A stretch of 64,000 bases of DNA from Martinezella calliandrae (GTDB lineage: Bacteria; Pseudomonadota; Alphaproteobacteria; Rhizobiales; Rhizobiaceae). Under the pieces are notes generated by a model. The model was not told the origin of the DNA and ran no database searches. It worked only from the letters and a program-made list of their open reading frames with translations. Below are positions 1 through 7,655 of the stretch, piece after piece. Numbering within the stretch: the first letter of the stretch is position 1; each line of letters starts with the position of its first letter. Where the stretch lies: NCBI RefSeq assembly GCF_030272695.1, contig NZ_JARFYN010000038.1:1-64000 (forward strand). The letters are read 5' to 3'. Made by a program: the position numbers and the translations under genes.

Positions 1-98
1 TCGGTCACGAACTTCAGGTGAAAATTTGTTGGTCGTCTTGCTCATATCGGCTCCACTTTCTCACGAGTTGGAGCCTCCGGCAAACCCGGCGCGGTTCA
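1..98 (-). mobile_element. IS3-type insertion sequence, one end only
   Basis: On the minus strand an ORF starts with ATG at 43-45 and reads MSKTTNKFSPEVRDR before leaving the window, which matches the N-terminus of IS3-family OrfA transposases. The sequence behind it ends at 98 with a TG...CA-type terminus; on the minus strand it begins TGAACCGCGCCGGGTTTGCC, resembling the terminal inverted repeat of such elements. The other end, OrfB and any target duplication lie outside the window. The family is recognised from the protein start and terminus only, so the subgroup is not assigned. Confidence 0.75.
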
Positions 99-368
99 AA
101 CGACAAAACCCATACTCCCGTATTCACGCTTTGCTATGAGGTCGGGGCTGAAGACGTGGCCGGAGTGCCGACCTTCCACTACATCGCCAATTGGAGCAGG
201 CACTCGTGGAAAGCGTCTATCGATATTTGGATAGACCAGACCACTGGAAAATTCATTAAAACGATAAGCCATTATGAGCCGGGCTATGGCGAATTCTATT
301 TCCCCGTGGCTCTGCGGGCATTTGACTATGACCCCGATCATGCGAGCAAGCCCGACGTTTCAAACTGA
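99..368 (+). pseudogene. 3' remnant of an unknown gene cut by the IS
   Basis: The open frame entering from the IS continues for about 89 codons after the IS end and closes with TGA at 366-368. The retained part is aromatic-rich (for example FHYIANWSRHSW and EPGYGEFYFPVALRAFDYD) and looks like the C-terminus of a small globular protein, but I do not recognise a family. The start codon in this frame at 18 lies inside the IS, so the native 5' end has been lost or displaced. The next gene starts 33 bp downstream, so this was probably the first gene of the rightward cluster that follows. Confidence 0.5.
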
Positions 369-400
369 GCGTTCCCGCCCGGTCCCAAAGGAAAAGCCAA

Positions 401-1114
401 GTGCGGAAAAAGGTCAGGAAACGTTCCAGTAAGGGTAAGTCGTACGGGCCGTCGGTCGTCTGGGGATACCTCAGCGCATTTGTGATAGGCCCCGCAGCGG
501 TAATATCCCTGATTACAAGACAATCGGCATACGATCTATCTTTGCCCTGGGTGATAGGCCCGGCCGCCTGGTTAGCAACCAGCATAGGGACATTTTCTTT
601 CCTGCGTGCGCTGATCACACGCACAGGGCTCACATGGGGATCGTTGCTCAGTTGTGCGGCTCTTGCGGCTTTCACCGTTACCGGGACGGTATATCTTTGG
701 GCGCCTCCGATGGGGCCGCTGGTGACGCTCTTGCTCGCGCAACTGTCGTCAACGATCATATTCATCCTGCTAGCTGTCCTCTTGCGAAAGATCCAAATCG
801 GCATGGATCCTGTGAGCAATGTGGAGCTTGGGCCACTGCCCGATCTTGAGGCACTCGGCAAGGCGCTACTGGGCGGGATGGCTATGCTAGTTTTCTGGAA
901 CGGCCTGACGGTGATATTTTATTACACCCGATGCGCGGACCTTCGGTGCATGAACGGTGAAATGATAATGGGGGTCCGTGGCCCGTTTTCTAACGTCTAC
1001 TACGCCTGCTACTTCGGAATTTTGGCTTTTGCCGTTCCCATGTGGGCGACCTTTAGGATGCTGCGCGATTGGGCGAGCCGTCCGGAGGAAAAAGAGGAGA
1101 AGCCGCCGCAATGA
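401..1114 (+). CDS. polytopic membrane protein of unknown function, 237 aa
   Basis: This starts with GTG at 401 behind AAAGGAAAAG. The N-terminus is basic (MRKKVRKRSSKGK) and about six hydrophobic segments follow, near residues 18-39, 47-72, 78-97, 100-128, 152-173 and 194-217, with a short charged tail. I do not recognise a family. Its stop overlaps the next start as ATGA at 1111-1114, so the two are translationally coupled. It runs opposite to the phage-type genes, which suggests cargo rather than a virion or replication role; that is inference. A defence, immunity or exclusion function would fit the setting but nothing in the protein proves it. Confidence 0.6.
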   Translation: MRKKVRKRSSKGKSYGPSVVWGYLSAFVIGPAAVISLITRQSAYDLSLPWVIGPAAWLATSIGTFSFLRALITRTGLTWGSLLSCAALAAFTVTGTVYLWAPPMGPLVTLLLAQLSSTIIFILLAVLLRKIQIGMDPVSNVELGPLPDLEALGKALLGGMAMLVFWNGLTVIFYYTRCADLRCMNGEMIMGVRGPFSNVYYACYFGILAFAVPMWATFRMLRDWASRPEEKEEKPPQ

Positions 1115-1359
1115 TCGATAAGACGAAAAATCTTGGCATCAGACATATATTGCACCGGGCGTGGATCACCTGGAGATATTTTATCTTACTCTGGATCGCG
1201 TCATATGTAGCGATATCCATATATCCAAGCGATTGGGTCGCCGGCCCGTTGGTAATGCTAAATGTTGGGATAGGCATAGGCATAATAAACGGCTTGAAGA
1301 TATTTCCCGGGCAATCGCGTCACCCTGGACGGACGGGAGACGGAACCGAACAGGGATGA
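1111..1359 (+). CDS. small membrane protein, 82 aa, coupled to the upstream gene
   Basis: I chose ATG 1111 over the longer in-frame start at 1069 because it forms an ATGA overlap with the preceding stop and sits behind AGAGGAGAAG. The protein has two hydrophobic stretches (about residues 19-40 and 43-62) and a short polar C-terminal tail. There is no recognisable family. With the 237-aa protein it probably forms a two-component membrane unit, an inference from the coupling alone. Confidence 0.55.
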   Translation: MIDKTKNLGIRHILHRAWITWRYFILLWIASYVAISIYPSDWVAGPLVMLNVGIGIGIINGLKIFPGQSRHPGRTGDGTEQG

Positions 1360-1500
1360 TCCTGCATCGCGCCGAATTCACTGAGGACCGGAATAAAAAC
1401 GGACTATGTCAGCCTGCTTGAAGACGCCGCTGATTGTTTCTCTGAGACGCTCCTGCACAAGTCCGTGTGATCCAACTCGTCGGAAGGAAAGAGAAGATAT

Positions 1501-2160
1501 TTGTCTGATTTAGCTACCCGCACAACATCCCCGCCTCGGGATGAATTCAAGTTCTCCTATATACTCTGGGCTTTTCTGTTTGTTCTCTACGTTGACGTCC
1601 TCAACGGGATAAGTTTTGCATACGAGCTCTATTTGGAAGGCGATTTGCTGTGGCTAGGCCCGACGCTCATTGCCCCGTTCGTATGGCTCTTTTTCATCGT
1701 CTCGAATGCGATAAAGTTGCGTTGGCGGCGGATGCTGTCAGTAGTGGTCGCGCCATTTCTTGGCGCTATGCCAGTGATCGCTTTTGCTTATTTTGGCGCC
1801 ACCCCTGACCGCGTGCGCTTTGAATATCATAAGTCCGATTTTCTTAAGGATGTGGAAGACAGCGCTGCCGCTCACGGCCATCCCGTGCTTATCAATTGGG
1901 GATGGGGAGAAATAGCCGGCGGTTTCGGCGGAGCAAGCACGGAATTCGACTTGATCTATGATGAAACGGATCAGATTGCGTCTCCGCCCGCCAGTTGGTC
2001 CGCAGAATTCCGAAACCGATTAATGAATGGGCAGCCGCGTAAACCTGGAGAGAACTATGGTGAAGGCGGAAGATTGTTCCCGTCCGATGACAACGTGTCG
2101 GAGCCCGTTATAGATAGTATGGGCGGCCACTTCTATCTCGTATCGCAGTTGTTCGAGTAG
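1501..2160 (+). CDS. membrane protein with extracytoplasmic C-terminal domain, unknown function, 219 aa
   Basis: This starts with TTG at 1501 behind the purine-rich GGAAGGAAAGAGAAG. Three hydrophobic segments lie near residues 19-43, 50-68 and 79-100. A soluble C-terminal part of about 115 residues follows, containing HPVLINWGWGEIAGGFGG and ending with GGHFYLVSQLFE. The layout suggests a membrane-anchored domain outside the cytoplasm. I do not recognise a family. It lies 141 bp after the two-gene membrane unit on the same strand and may be part of the same cargo block. The TTG start is less certain than the frame. Confidence 0.55.
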   Translation: MSDLATRTTSPPRDEFKFSYILWAFLFVLYVDVLNGISFAYELYLEGDLLWLGPTLIAPFVWLFFIVSNAIKLRWRRMLSVVVAPFLGAMPVIAFAYFGATPDRVRFEYHKSDFLKDVEDSAAAHGHPVLINWGWGEIAGGFGGASTEFDLIYDETDQIASPPASWSAEFRNRLMNGQPRKPGENYGEGGRLFPSDDNVSEPVIDSMGGHFYLVSQLFE

Positions 2161-2701
2161 ATCGCCCCGGACCAACCATCGAATTCTGCCTGGATCTTGT
2201 AGCGAGCGCCGCTCACGAACGTCATGTTCTGCAGCAGAATAGAGATATCATTTGCTGACGCTCCGAACGCCCCCCCGAGTGTGCGCCGCTGAGCGGGTCG
2301 ACCAGTATTGGGGCCGGTCACCTTACTGTAGGCGCGGGTATGGCCCGTATCGCCGCCGTTGCCGCCGCCGACGGTTCGTAACCAACTATCATGAAGCTAT
2401 CGCTCTGGACGCATTTGACCTTGATCCAATCGCCGCGGCGATCGGAGTGATACGGCGCATCGGTCCGCTTGGCGATGATGCTCTCAAGGCCATGCTCGTA
2501 CGCGGCGGCAAACAGTGCGGCGCCTACCTCTAAAGGGGTACACGCAATTCTTCGACACGCCCCAACCAATGCGTTAGTATCTCCTAATAATCTCGCAGCA
2601 GATCTAGCTCGACCTCGGTGGTAGACGGCAGTCAATCCGAGGCGATTGGATTCTGCTGACAACCTTGTTCTGCAAGGCTGAAATTCAGAGAGGGCAAGGG
2701 C
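2161..2701. other. gene-poor stretch with relic coding fragments
   Basis: There is no intact gene here. The minus strand carries a recognisable DNA-ligase fragment (2363-2536). Next to it, also on the minus strand between about 2133 and 2380, is a glycine-rich open frame reading GASANDISILLQNMTFVSGA and onward, with no good start or ribosome-binding site. It could be a relic of a phage structural gene, but I cannot assign it. The part from 2537 to 2701 shows nothing I can interpret. Confidence 0.4.
2363..2536 (-). pseudogene. ligD: fragment of ATP-dependent DNA ligase LigD
   Basis: About 58 codons encode LEVGAALFAAAYEHGLESII followed by AKRTDAPYHSDRRGDW, IKVKC and IVGYEPS. This is the end of the adenylation domain of LigD-type ligases, whose usual form is EHGLEGIVSKR...Y.SGR.GDWLKVKC. 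The motif Ser/Ile-Ile-Ala-Lys-Arg followed by Trp-x-Lys-x-Lys is clear. The rest of the nucleotidyltransferase domain, including the KxDG lysine region, and the OB domain are absent, so this is a non-functional fragment. Rhizobial chromosomes usually carry full ligD genes elsewhere, so this piece may have been carried in by recombination. Confidence 0.75.
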
Positions 2702-3202
2702 ATGAGCGACGCAAAGACCAGCAGCTTGACGATTGCTGTTGTAGTTCCGTGGCTTTTAACCCTCGTCACCCTGGGGTTTGGGGGCTTAAAATACTTAATT
2801 GATCAGCGGCATGCGAACGAAAGCCGTATTGCAGAGCAACAGTAGGCGAATCAAAGGCCGTTTCTGGAAAAACAATTAGAGGTGGGTTTCCAGGCGGTGG
2901 ACATAGCAGCGGGGCTCGCGACGGAAACAGATCCCGTCAAGTGGGAACAGGATCGTATAGCTTTTTGGCGCCTGTATTGGGGAACACTCAGTATCGTGGA
3001 AGACCGTGGAGTTGAGAGTGCCATGGTTAATCTAGGCCGCAGTGTCCCAGATCACGCGCCAAATCCGCCTCCTACCCTACCTATGTCGGCGCTTGGCGCT
3101 CCGTCCTACGAACTAGCACATGCAGTTCGCGACCTGGTATTGGCCAGTTGGAAGATTCAGTTATCGCCGTTGCAAGGGCTGCGAGTAGAATCAGCGAAGT
3201 GA
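2702..3202 (+). pseudogene. membrane-anchored protein gene interrupted by one in-frame amber codon
   Basis: ATG 2702, behind GAGAGGGCAAGGG, opens a frame encoding a single N-terminal membrane segment (about residues 10-30, then LKYLIDQRHANE). It stops at TAG 2843-2845 after 47 codons. The same frame continues without a break through 2882 to TGA at 3200-3202, giving a further 118 codons including FWRLYWGTLSIVEDRGVESA. The sequence around the stop is glutamine-rich (AEQQ-stop-ANQRPFLEKQ), so a CAG-to-TAG change is the simplest explanation. The whole would be a 166-residue protein with an N-terminal anchor and a helical cytoplasmic or periplasmic part. Family unknown. Confidence 0.7.
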
Positions 3203-3210
3203 CATAGTCA

Positions 3211-3867
3211 TCAGTGCTTGCCGCTGTGCTGCGCCAGCCATTCCTCTTCAGTCACAGGCTGCGCGCTGACGACGAAATTCGTATTCACGTTCTCGGTGCG
3301 CTCGACGAACATTCCGAGATGCTTGCCAATGTCGACGAGGGCTGCACGCTTGTCGTGAAGCTTGATCTTTAGGCCACCGGCCGCATTCTGGCTGATCTCG
3401 GCAATTGCGGCCGCCGTCTCGTCGTCGATATCCTCGCTGGCGATGAGCTGAACATTGTTCGTCACGATGTTTTTGATCACCGCGACGTCGCCGCCATCCG
3501 GATTGTCTTCCTCGGTGATCAAGCTTGTCTGCCAAGTCACAGCACGGCGGATGTCTGCAAACCCAATTTTGGCGAGTTCCTTCAAGACGCGATCTGCCGT
3601 AATATCAGTGCGATTTGCCCGCGCCTTCATGGCGCTTTGCACCGCTGCGAAAACATGCGGCTTCACCTTACCATTGCTTACCCACTGGTAAGCCTTGGAA
3701 GCCGCCACGGTTTTGCTATATCCGGCTTCGATCGCCGCTCGCTTCGGATCGAGGTCGATTAAGTATTCTCGCACAAATCGGATCTCGCGATGCGTCAGGC
3801 CTTCTTCCCAATCGGCCAAGGCACCAATTGCAGAATCCGAGGTTTTGATGTCATCGATCTTGCTCAT
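3211..3867 (-). CDS. phage terminase small subunit
   Basis: This 218-aa protein has the arrangement of the Terminase_2 group of small terminases. It has an N-terminal helix-turn-helix-like part (THREIRFVREYLIDLDPKRA, then AIEAGYSK and AASKAYQWVSN), an Ala/Lys-rich helical linker, and ADRVLKELAKIGFADIRRAV. Small terminases recognise the pac or cos site and form the ring that recruits the large subunit. ATG 3867 is preferred to the upstream TTG 3873. Its 3' neighbour would normally be the large subunit; instead the next genes are on the other strand, so packaging by this element alone looks impossible from what is visible. Confidence 0.8.
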   Translation of the reverse strand: MSKIDDIKTSDSAIGALADWEEGLTHREIRFVREYLIDLDPKRAAIEAGYSKTVAASKAYQWVSNGKVKPHVFAAVQSAMKARANRTDITADRVLKELAKIGFADIRRAVTWQTSLITEEDNPDGGDVAVIKNIVTNNVQLIASEDIDDETAAAIAEISQNAAGGLKIKLHDKRAALVDIGKHLGMFVERTENVNTNFVVSAQPVTEEEWLAQHSGKH

Positions 3868-3880
3868 ATCCAACCCGATC

Positions 3881-4312
3881 TCAACGTTTCGCTATCGCAG
3901 CTTCGAGAGCTTCCAGCCGATCCATTATCTCGCCTGCCTCTACCGCCTTCCTGTGGCTGTCGATGATGGCGACAATGCTCTGCGCCTCAGACGGTGACAG
4001 CTCGCCTTTGCTGGCGGCACCGAGCACACCCGCAATCGCCGCGGGGATATCCTTCGCGCTTTCGATCTGCTTCATGGGAAACGTGATTGCGCGAGGAATT
4101 GGGGCCGGTCGCGGGTGCAGGAAGGCGGCCGCGCGTTCCGCTGCCCAATCTCGGCGTTTCTGTTCGGCCTCTTCGTCCATCATCACATCAAGAAGGTACT
4201 GCAGCGGCGATTTTGCCGATCCGAGGATATCCGCGGCAAGCTCGACGGTGCGCTGATTCAGCGATCCTTTTTTCCTTCCCGCTCCCGGCCTCGCACCGCC
4301 TACTTTCGCCAT
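3881..4312 (-). CDS. phage protein, GARPGAGRKKG type, small-terminase-like
   Basis: This 143-aa protein starts MAKVGGARPGAGRKKGSLNQ, a basic N-terminal motif common in phage proteins encoded just before or as small terminase subunits. An alanine-rich helical part follows, with an SPSEAQSIVAIIDSHRKAVE coiled-coil-like segment near the C-terminus. It lies 13 bp upstream of the Terminase_2-type gene on the same strand, which supports a packaging or DNA-binding role. It could equally be a general DNA-binding phage protein; the exact family is not certain. Confidence 0.65.
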   Translation of the reverse strand: MAKVGGARPGAGRKKGSLNQRTVELAADILGSAKSPLQYLLDVMMDEEAEQKRRDWAAERAAAFLHPRPAPIPRAITFPMKQIESAKDIPAAIAGVLGAASKGELSPSEAQSIVAIIDSHRKAVEAGEIMDRLEALEAAIAKR

Positions 4313-4334
4313 GTATGATATTTCCTGATTGATT

Positions 4335-4565
4335 TCAGTGGACGGTTGCCGACATCAATTCGGGCTCGGTCATCACTTCGCCCGGCCCGATGCTTCTCCA
4401 CATGATCAGCAAATCATTATCGAGCAGCGAATAGCCGTGGGACGCAAGACACTTGGCGATGTCGGTATCCGTATGGTGCTCGTCAGCGAGCACAAAGAAT
4501 GTTCGTCGCACCGATGGTTTTATAGCGGCTTCGATCTTTTCCAACCTTTGACGAATGGAGGTCAT
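4335..4565 (-). CDS. small phage protein, unknown function, 76 aa
   Basis: The open frame fits the tightly packed leftward gene train, 13 bp from its upstream neighbour and 22 bp from the next gene. It begins MTSIRQRLEKIEAA, a likely short coiled coil, and ends with an acidic-hydrophobic tail. I see no recognisable domain. Support comes mainly from position, strand and spacing. Confidence 0.5.
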   Translation of the reverse strand: MTSIRQRLEKIEAAIKPSVRRTFFVLADEHHTDTDIAKCLASHGYSLLDNDLLIMWRSIGPGEVMTEPELMSATVH

Positions 4566-4578
4566 GTACCGGCTCCGA

Positions 4579-4911
4579 TCAATTCAAGCGTGCGCCGCCG
4601 GTCTGGAGAGCGTGGTCCGTCCCGAGATGGGCTATTGCTTTGGTGAGGTAGGCCCGAGCGTAGAAGACGGCAGTTGCCCGGGTGTCTTCGTCATCCATGA
4701 CCGCCTCGATTGCTTGGCTCAGAAGCGTTCGAGAGAGGCAAAGCAACGCCACAGCGTCGTTCGCGCCACGGCACTCGGCCTGGTCAATGACATCGAGGGC
4801 ACGATCCATGGAAGCTTTGGTAGCATCGTCCTGGCGACCACCAGCCTTCAGCGCCATGATCAAGGAGACGGCTTCCGCAACCGAATTGATATTGTTCGAG
4901 CAAAGTGCCAT
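4579..4911 (-). CDS. small helical phage protein, unknown function, 110 aa
   Basis: The protein appears almost entirely alpha-helical and alanine-rich (VAEAVSLIMALKAGG, then AVALLCLSRTLLSQAIEAVM) and lacks membrane segments. It lies in the leftward train between the virion-like protein gene and the packaging-type genes. I do not recognise a family. The start ATG at 4911 reads MALCSNNINSVAEAV. Confidence 0.5.
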   Translation of the reverse strand: MALCSNNINSVAEAVSLIMALKAGGRQDDATKASMDRALDVIDQAECRGANDAVALLCLSRTLLSQAIEAVMDDEDTRATAVFYARAYLTKAIAHLGTDHALQTGGARLN

Positions 4912-4948
4912 TTATTGTAGACCTTTCACCGTTTGTGCGCGGGCCATC

Positions 4949-5134
4949 ATGTCTTCCGATCGAATGAACCTGCTGATCGCTGTCTGCTTTGTCGTCTTCG
5001 CCGTCATTATGGGCGCCATGACGTGGTTCTTGCGATACATGGGCCTAGAGTTTGTCCTCGGCGCCCTGTTCGGATCGACGCTCATGATCGGCTGTTTCGG
5101 TGTCATCTCCCGAGATTTCCGTAACCTGAAGTAA
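4949..5134 (+). CDS. possible small two-helix membrane protein, 61 aa
   Basis: Within a longer open frame, ATG 4949 starts a protein with two clear hydrophobic helices (LLIAVCFVVFAVIMGAM and FVLGALFGSTLMIGCFGVI) separated by RYMGLE. It has the size and shape of a holin or small membrane protein. The ribosome-binding site is poor and it runs against its neighbours, overlapping the end of the 745-aa gene by 32 bp. A competing minus-strand frame (4912-5106) has an ATGA junction with that gene but encodes an unlikely Met/Thr/Lys-rich peptide. One of the two is probably real. Confidence 0.4.
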   Translation: MSSDRMNLLIAVCFVVFAVIMGAMTWFLRYMGLEFVLGALFGSTLMIGCFGVISRDFRNLK

Positions 5135-7340
5135 GCTGGCGACCGCCCTGTTGCGTCATCGCCGCAACCAAGGCAGCGATGCGCGGATCTGACATCGGGA
5201 CGCCGGCACGATTGGCGAGAGCCGCTACCAGTGCGTCACGCTGCGCGCCCTGTGCCACCGAAAGGCTACCTAACTCATTCGCGAACCTAGATCCTGCCCG
5301 TTCGGCCTGATCATCCAAAACGCTCCTGACAGCCTTGTGCGCTACCTTCAGGCCAAGGCCGGTCATGGTGGTGTCGGCGGGCACTTCCGCTGTCCTTGAG
5401 ACGTTATCGAGCATGTTGCCAAAGCGGTTGGCCATCGCTGTATCCGAGCCGCGCGTAACGCGATTGGTGGTATCAGCGAAGGCCTTTTCGTTTTCCAGAA
5501 CCTGAAACAGGCGATCCGCCTTATCCTGACCAAACAGCGTAGCGAGCCGAGCTCGGTTCCAATCACCTTCGCCTTTGATGAGCTGATTCATTCTCGCAAC
5601 GTCATTGGTGTTTGTGCCGACGATGCGGTCAATTTCAGCCCGTGCGCCCTGTGAGAGGCGAAACGGAACTGCGGATGGTCCAATCTGCATTCCCTGCGGC
5701 TGCGCGCCCTGCTGGACTTCCTGAACCAATTCCGAAGGCCGCGGCGCGGTCCGGCCGCTGTCGAGTACCTGCTGGCCCCGAGATACGGCGTCATTCTGGC
5801 GAGCCAGTTCGGCATACATCGCGTCCGGTTCCTTGATCTGAGGAACCGCCCGGGTGAGCGCGTCGTCAAGCATCTGACGCGCCTCGGTCAGAGCGCTGAT
5901 CGCCTTGACGTTCTGCTCGTTCGACAGCATGCCATCGATCGCCTGACGGGTCTCGAACATGACGCGCGGATCGCTCGAAAGCTGATCTGTGCCATTCACA
6001 TTCAGCATGCCGCGCACCTGGCGAAGGGCATTTTGTGCCGGTCCGCGAAGCCGGTTGATATCGGCATCAATGGCGTCGGCTATCGGTTGAACATCGTAGG
6101 GGCTGGCGCCTTGAAATGCTTGCCGATAGGCCGGGCCAACGGCTTGCTGATTTCCGGCGATATTGGCCTCTACCTCGGATGGAACGACATTGGGGCCGAG
6201 ATTTTCGTCGATGGCTGCCGCGAGGCGCGCATTTGCACCCTGTGCTCTCTCGGTCAGCGGCGTGACGATAGCGTCACGCATTCCGGGCTGAGTTGCCGCC
6301 CCACGAGCCACTCCGAGCCATTCCGGAGAAACGTCCGCCAATGTTGCATCATCGCCCATACGCGAGAGAGCGTCTCGAAGCAGCGCAACCTTATCCGGAT
6401 TGGCCATTGCTTCTTGCAAATAGCGCTGGGCTGGCCCGGATAGGCCGGAAACAGCATCGGGCGAGGTCGTGAAGCTCCGTACCGCCGAACCGATAGCATT
6501 GCCAATCACTGGCGCAGCAACGCCGACCATGGCACCGACACCAGCGCCCAACGCAGTCTGCTTTGGATCGAAATCCGACCGCACCCCGCTGTCGGCGGCG
6601 CCGATGCCGGTGCCGGACAGCATGGAAGCCCCAATTTTCGCGAGGCGAGATCCTTGGCCAAGACCAAACAAGCCGGGCGCCGCGGCCACGACGGGAGCGG
6701 TAGCCGCCACACCGCCAGCCACCTGCAACCCGGTGTCAACATATGGATGCTCGGCATGGAATGCCTGATCTGTCCCGTTTTGGATATCAAGCGACTGCTG
6801 ATATCGATCGCCAATCGACCCTTTCAGTTGGTCTTGTTCATCGAACAGAGGATTCAGGGCATACGAAAGCAGGGCGTTCGTACCTGCGTCCATGCGGTTG
6901 AGCAGACCGCCGACGACCGGAACGCCGGTTGCAACTGAGCGAACAGCATTATTTGTCGTCAAGCCGCCTTGATTGCCGGCAGGCTGATCAAGCGTGGCTC
7001 CTGCTGGCAACGGTGGGAGCGCAGCATTTGAACTAACCGGAAAATTCTCGGTTTGACCTGATACAGCGGGAACGTCGAGCGTAGCGCCAGGAGGAAGCGG
7101 CGGAAGGGCTGCCATTGTCCCTTGCTGCGGCTGATCAAGCGTAAATCCCGGTGGAGGTGCAGGAATCTGGGACGCCGCTCCTTGCGTAGCCGGCTGATCC
7201 AGTTGGAAGCCCTGAGGCAACGCATGAAACGCATTCGCCAAGTCCTGATCGGACATGGCGTTGAATTGGGGATATTGCTGGCGGAGCGCAGATAGCGCCT
7301 GTTGCGGGACACTCGGGGGGATTCTGCCAATTGACGGCAT
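5103..7340 (-). CDS. large phage virion/ejection-type protein, 745 aa
   Basis: The N-terminal 120 residues contain four copies of a proline-rich repeat of the form P-x-G-x-x-LD-x-P (near residues 43-49, 63-70, 82-89 and 113-120) with Gln/Ala-rich linkers. Two Gly/Ala-rich hydrophobic stretches follow (around 205-232 and 263-290), then a long helical body of about 430 residues with no catalytic motif. Long helical proteins of this kind in short-tailed phages are internal virion proteins ejected with the DNA; that assignment rests on composition and context. Its start overlaps the stop of the upstream gene (TAATG at 7338-7342). Confidence 0.5.
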   Translation of the reverse strand: MPSIGRIPPSVPQQALSALRQQYPQFNAMSDQDLANAFHALPQGFQLDQPATQGAASQIPAPPPGFTLDQPQQGTMAALPPLPPGATLDVPAVSGQTENFPVSSNAALPPLPAGATLDQPAGNQGGLTTNNAVRSVATGVPVVGGLLNRMDAGTNALLSYALNPLFDEQDQLKGSIGDRYQQSLDIQNGTDQAFHAEHPYVDTGLQVAGGVAATAPVVAAAPGLFGLGQGSRLAKIGASMLSGTGIGAADSGVRSDFDPKQTALGAGVGAMVGVAAPVIGNAIGSAVRSFTTSPDAVSGLSGPAQRYLQEAMANPDKVALLRDALSRMGDDATLADVSPEWLGVARGAATQPGMRDAIVTPLTERAQGANARLAAAIDENLGPNVVPSEVEANIAGNQQAVGPAYRQAFQGASPYDVQPIADAIDADINRLRGPAQNALRQVRGMLNVNGTDQLSSDPRVMFETRQAIDGMLSNEQNVKAISALTEARQMLDDALTRAVPQIKEPDAMYAELARQNDAVSRGQQVLDSGRTAPRPSELVQEVQQGAQPQGMQIGPSAVPFRLSQGARAEIDRIVGTNTNDVARMNQLIKGEGDWNRARLATLFGQDKADRLFQVLENEKAFADTTNRVTRGSDTAMANRFGNMLDNVSRTAEVPADTTMTGLGLKVAHKAVRSVLDDQAERAGSRFANELGSLSVAQGAQRDALVAALANRAGVPMSDPRIAALVAAMTQQGGRQLTSGYGNLGR

Positions 7341-7570
7341 TAGCGCACCTCCGCGATATCGCCAGGTTGGAAAACACCAGAGAAATCGCGACCTGCGCGC
7401 TTGAGCTTTTCAGCCGCCGCCTGAAGGCAAAACTCGTTCGGCGTCATACCGGCACGGTTGGCGGCATCAAACAAGCTCTCGCGAAAACCTTCCATCACAG
7501 TCGCGCCTCGGAGCATCACCGGAACCCGACGTTCTCGCCGGTCGGTCTTCCCGGCAGTATTGCAGTTCAT
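7340..7570 (-). CDS. small phage protein, unknown function, 76 aa
   Basis: ATG 7570 (MNCNTAGKTDRRERRVPV) is preferred to the TTG at 7582 because TTGGAGAT lies directly in front of it. The middle reads MTPNEFCLQAAAEKLKRAGR, resembling the helical tail of ribbon-helix-helix or toxin-antitoxin-type DNA-binding proteins. RRVPVMLRG near the front could be the beta strand, so a small DNA-binding protein is possible. The stop overlaps the next start by one base. Confidence 0.55.
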   Translation of the reverse strand: MNCNTAGKTDRRERRVPVMLRGATVMEGFRESLFDAANRAGMTPNEFCLQAAAEKLKRAGRDFSGVFQPGDIAEVR

Positions 7571-7655
7571 GGCAATCTCCAATGAAAGAACACAAGGGGC
7601 AAAACGCCTTCAACTGGCAGCTTTTCCTTGGGTTCGTTTTACTCCCGTCATCCAG

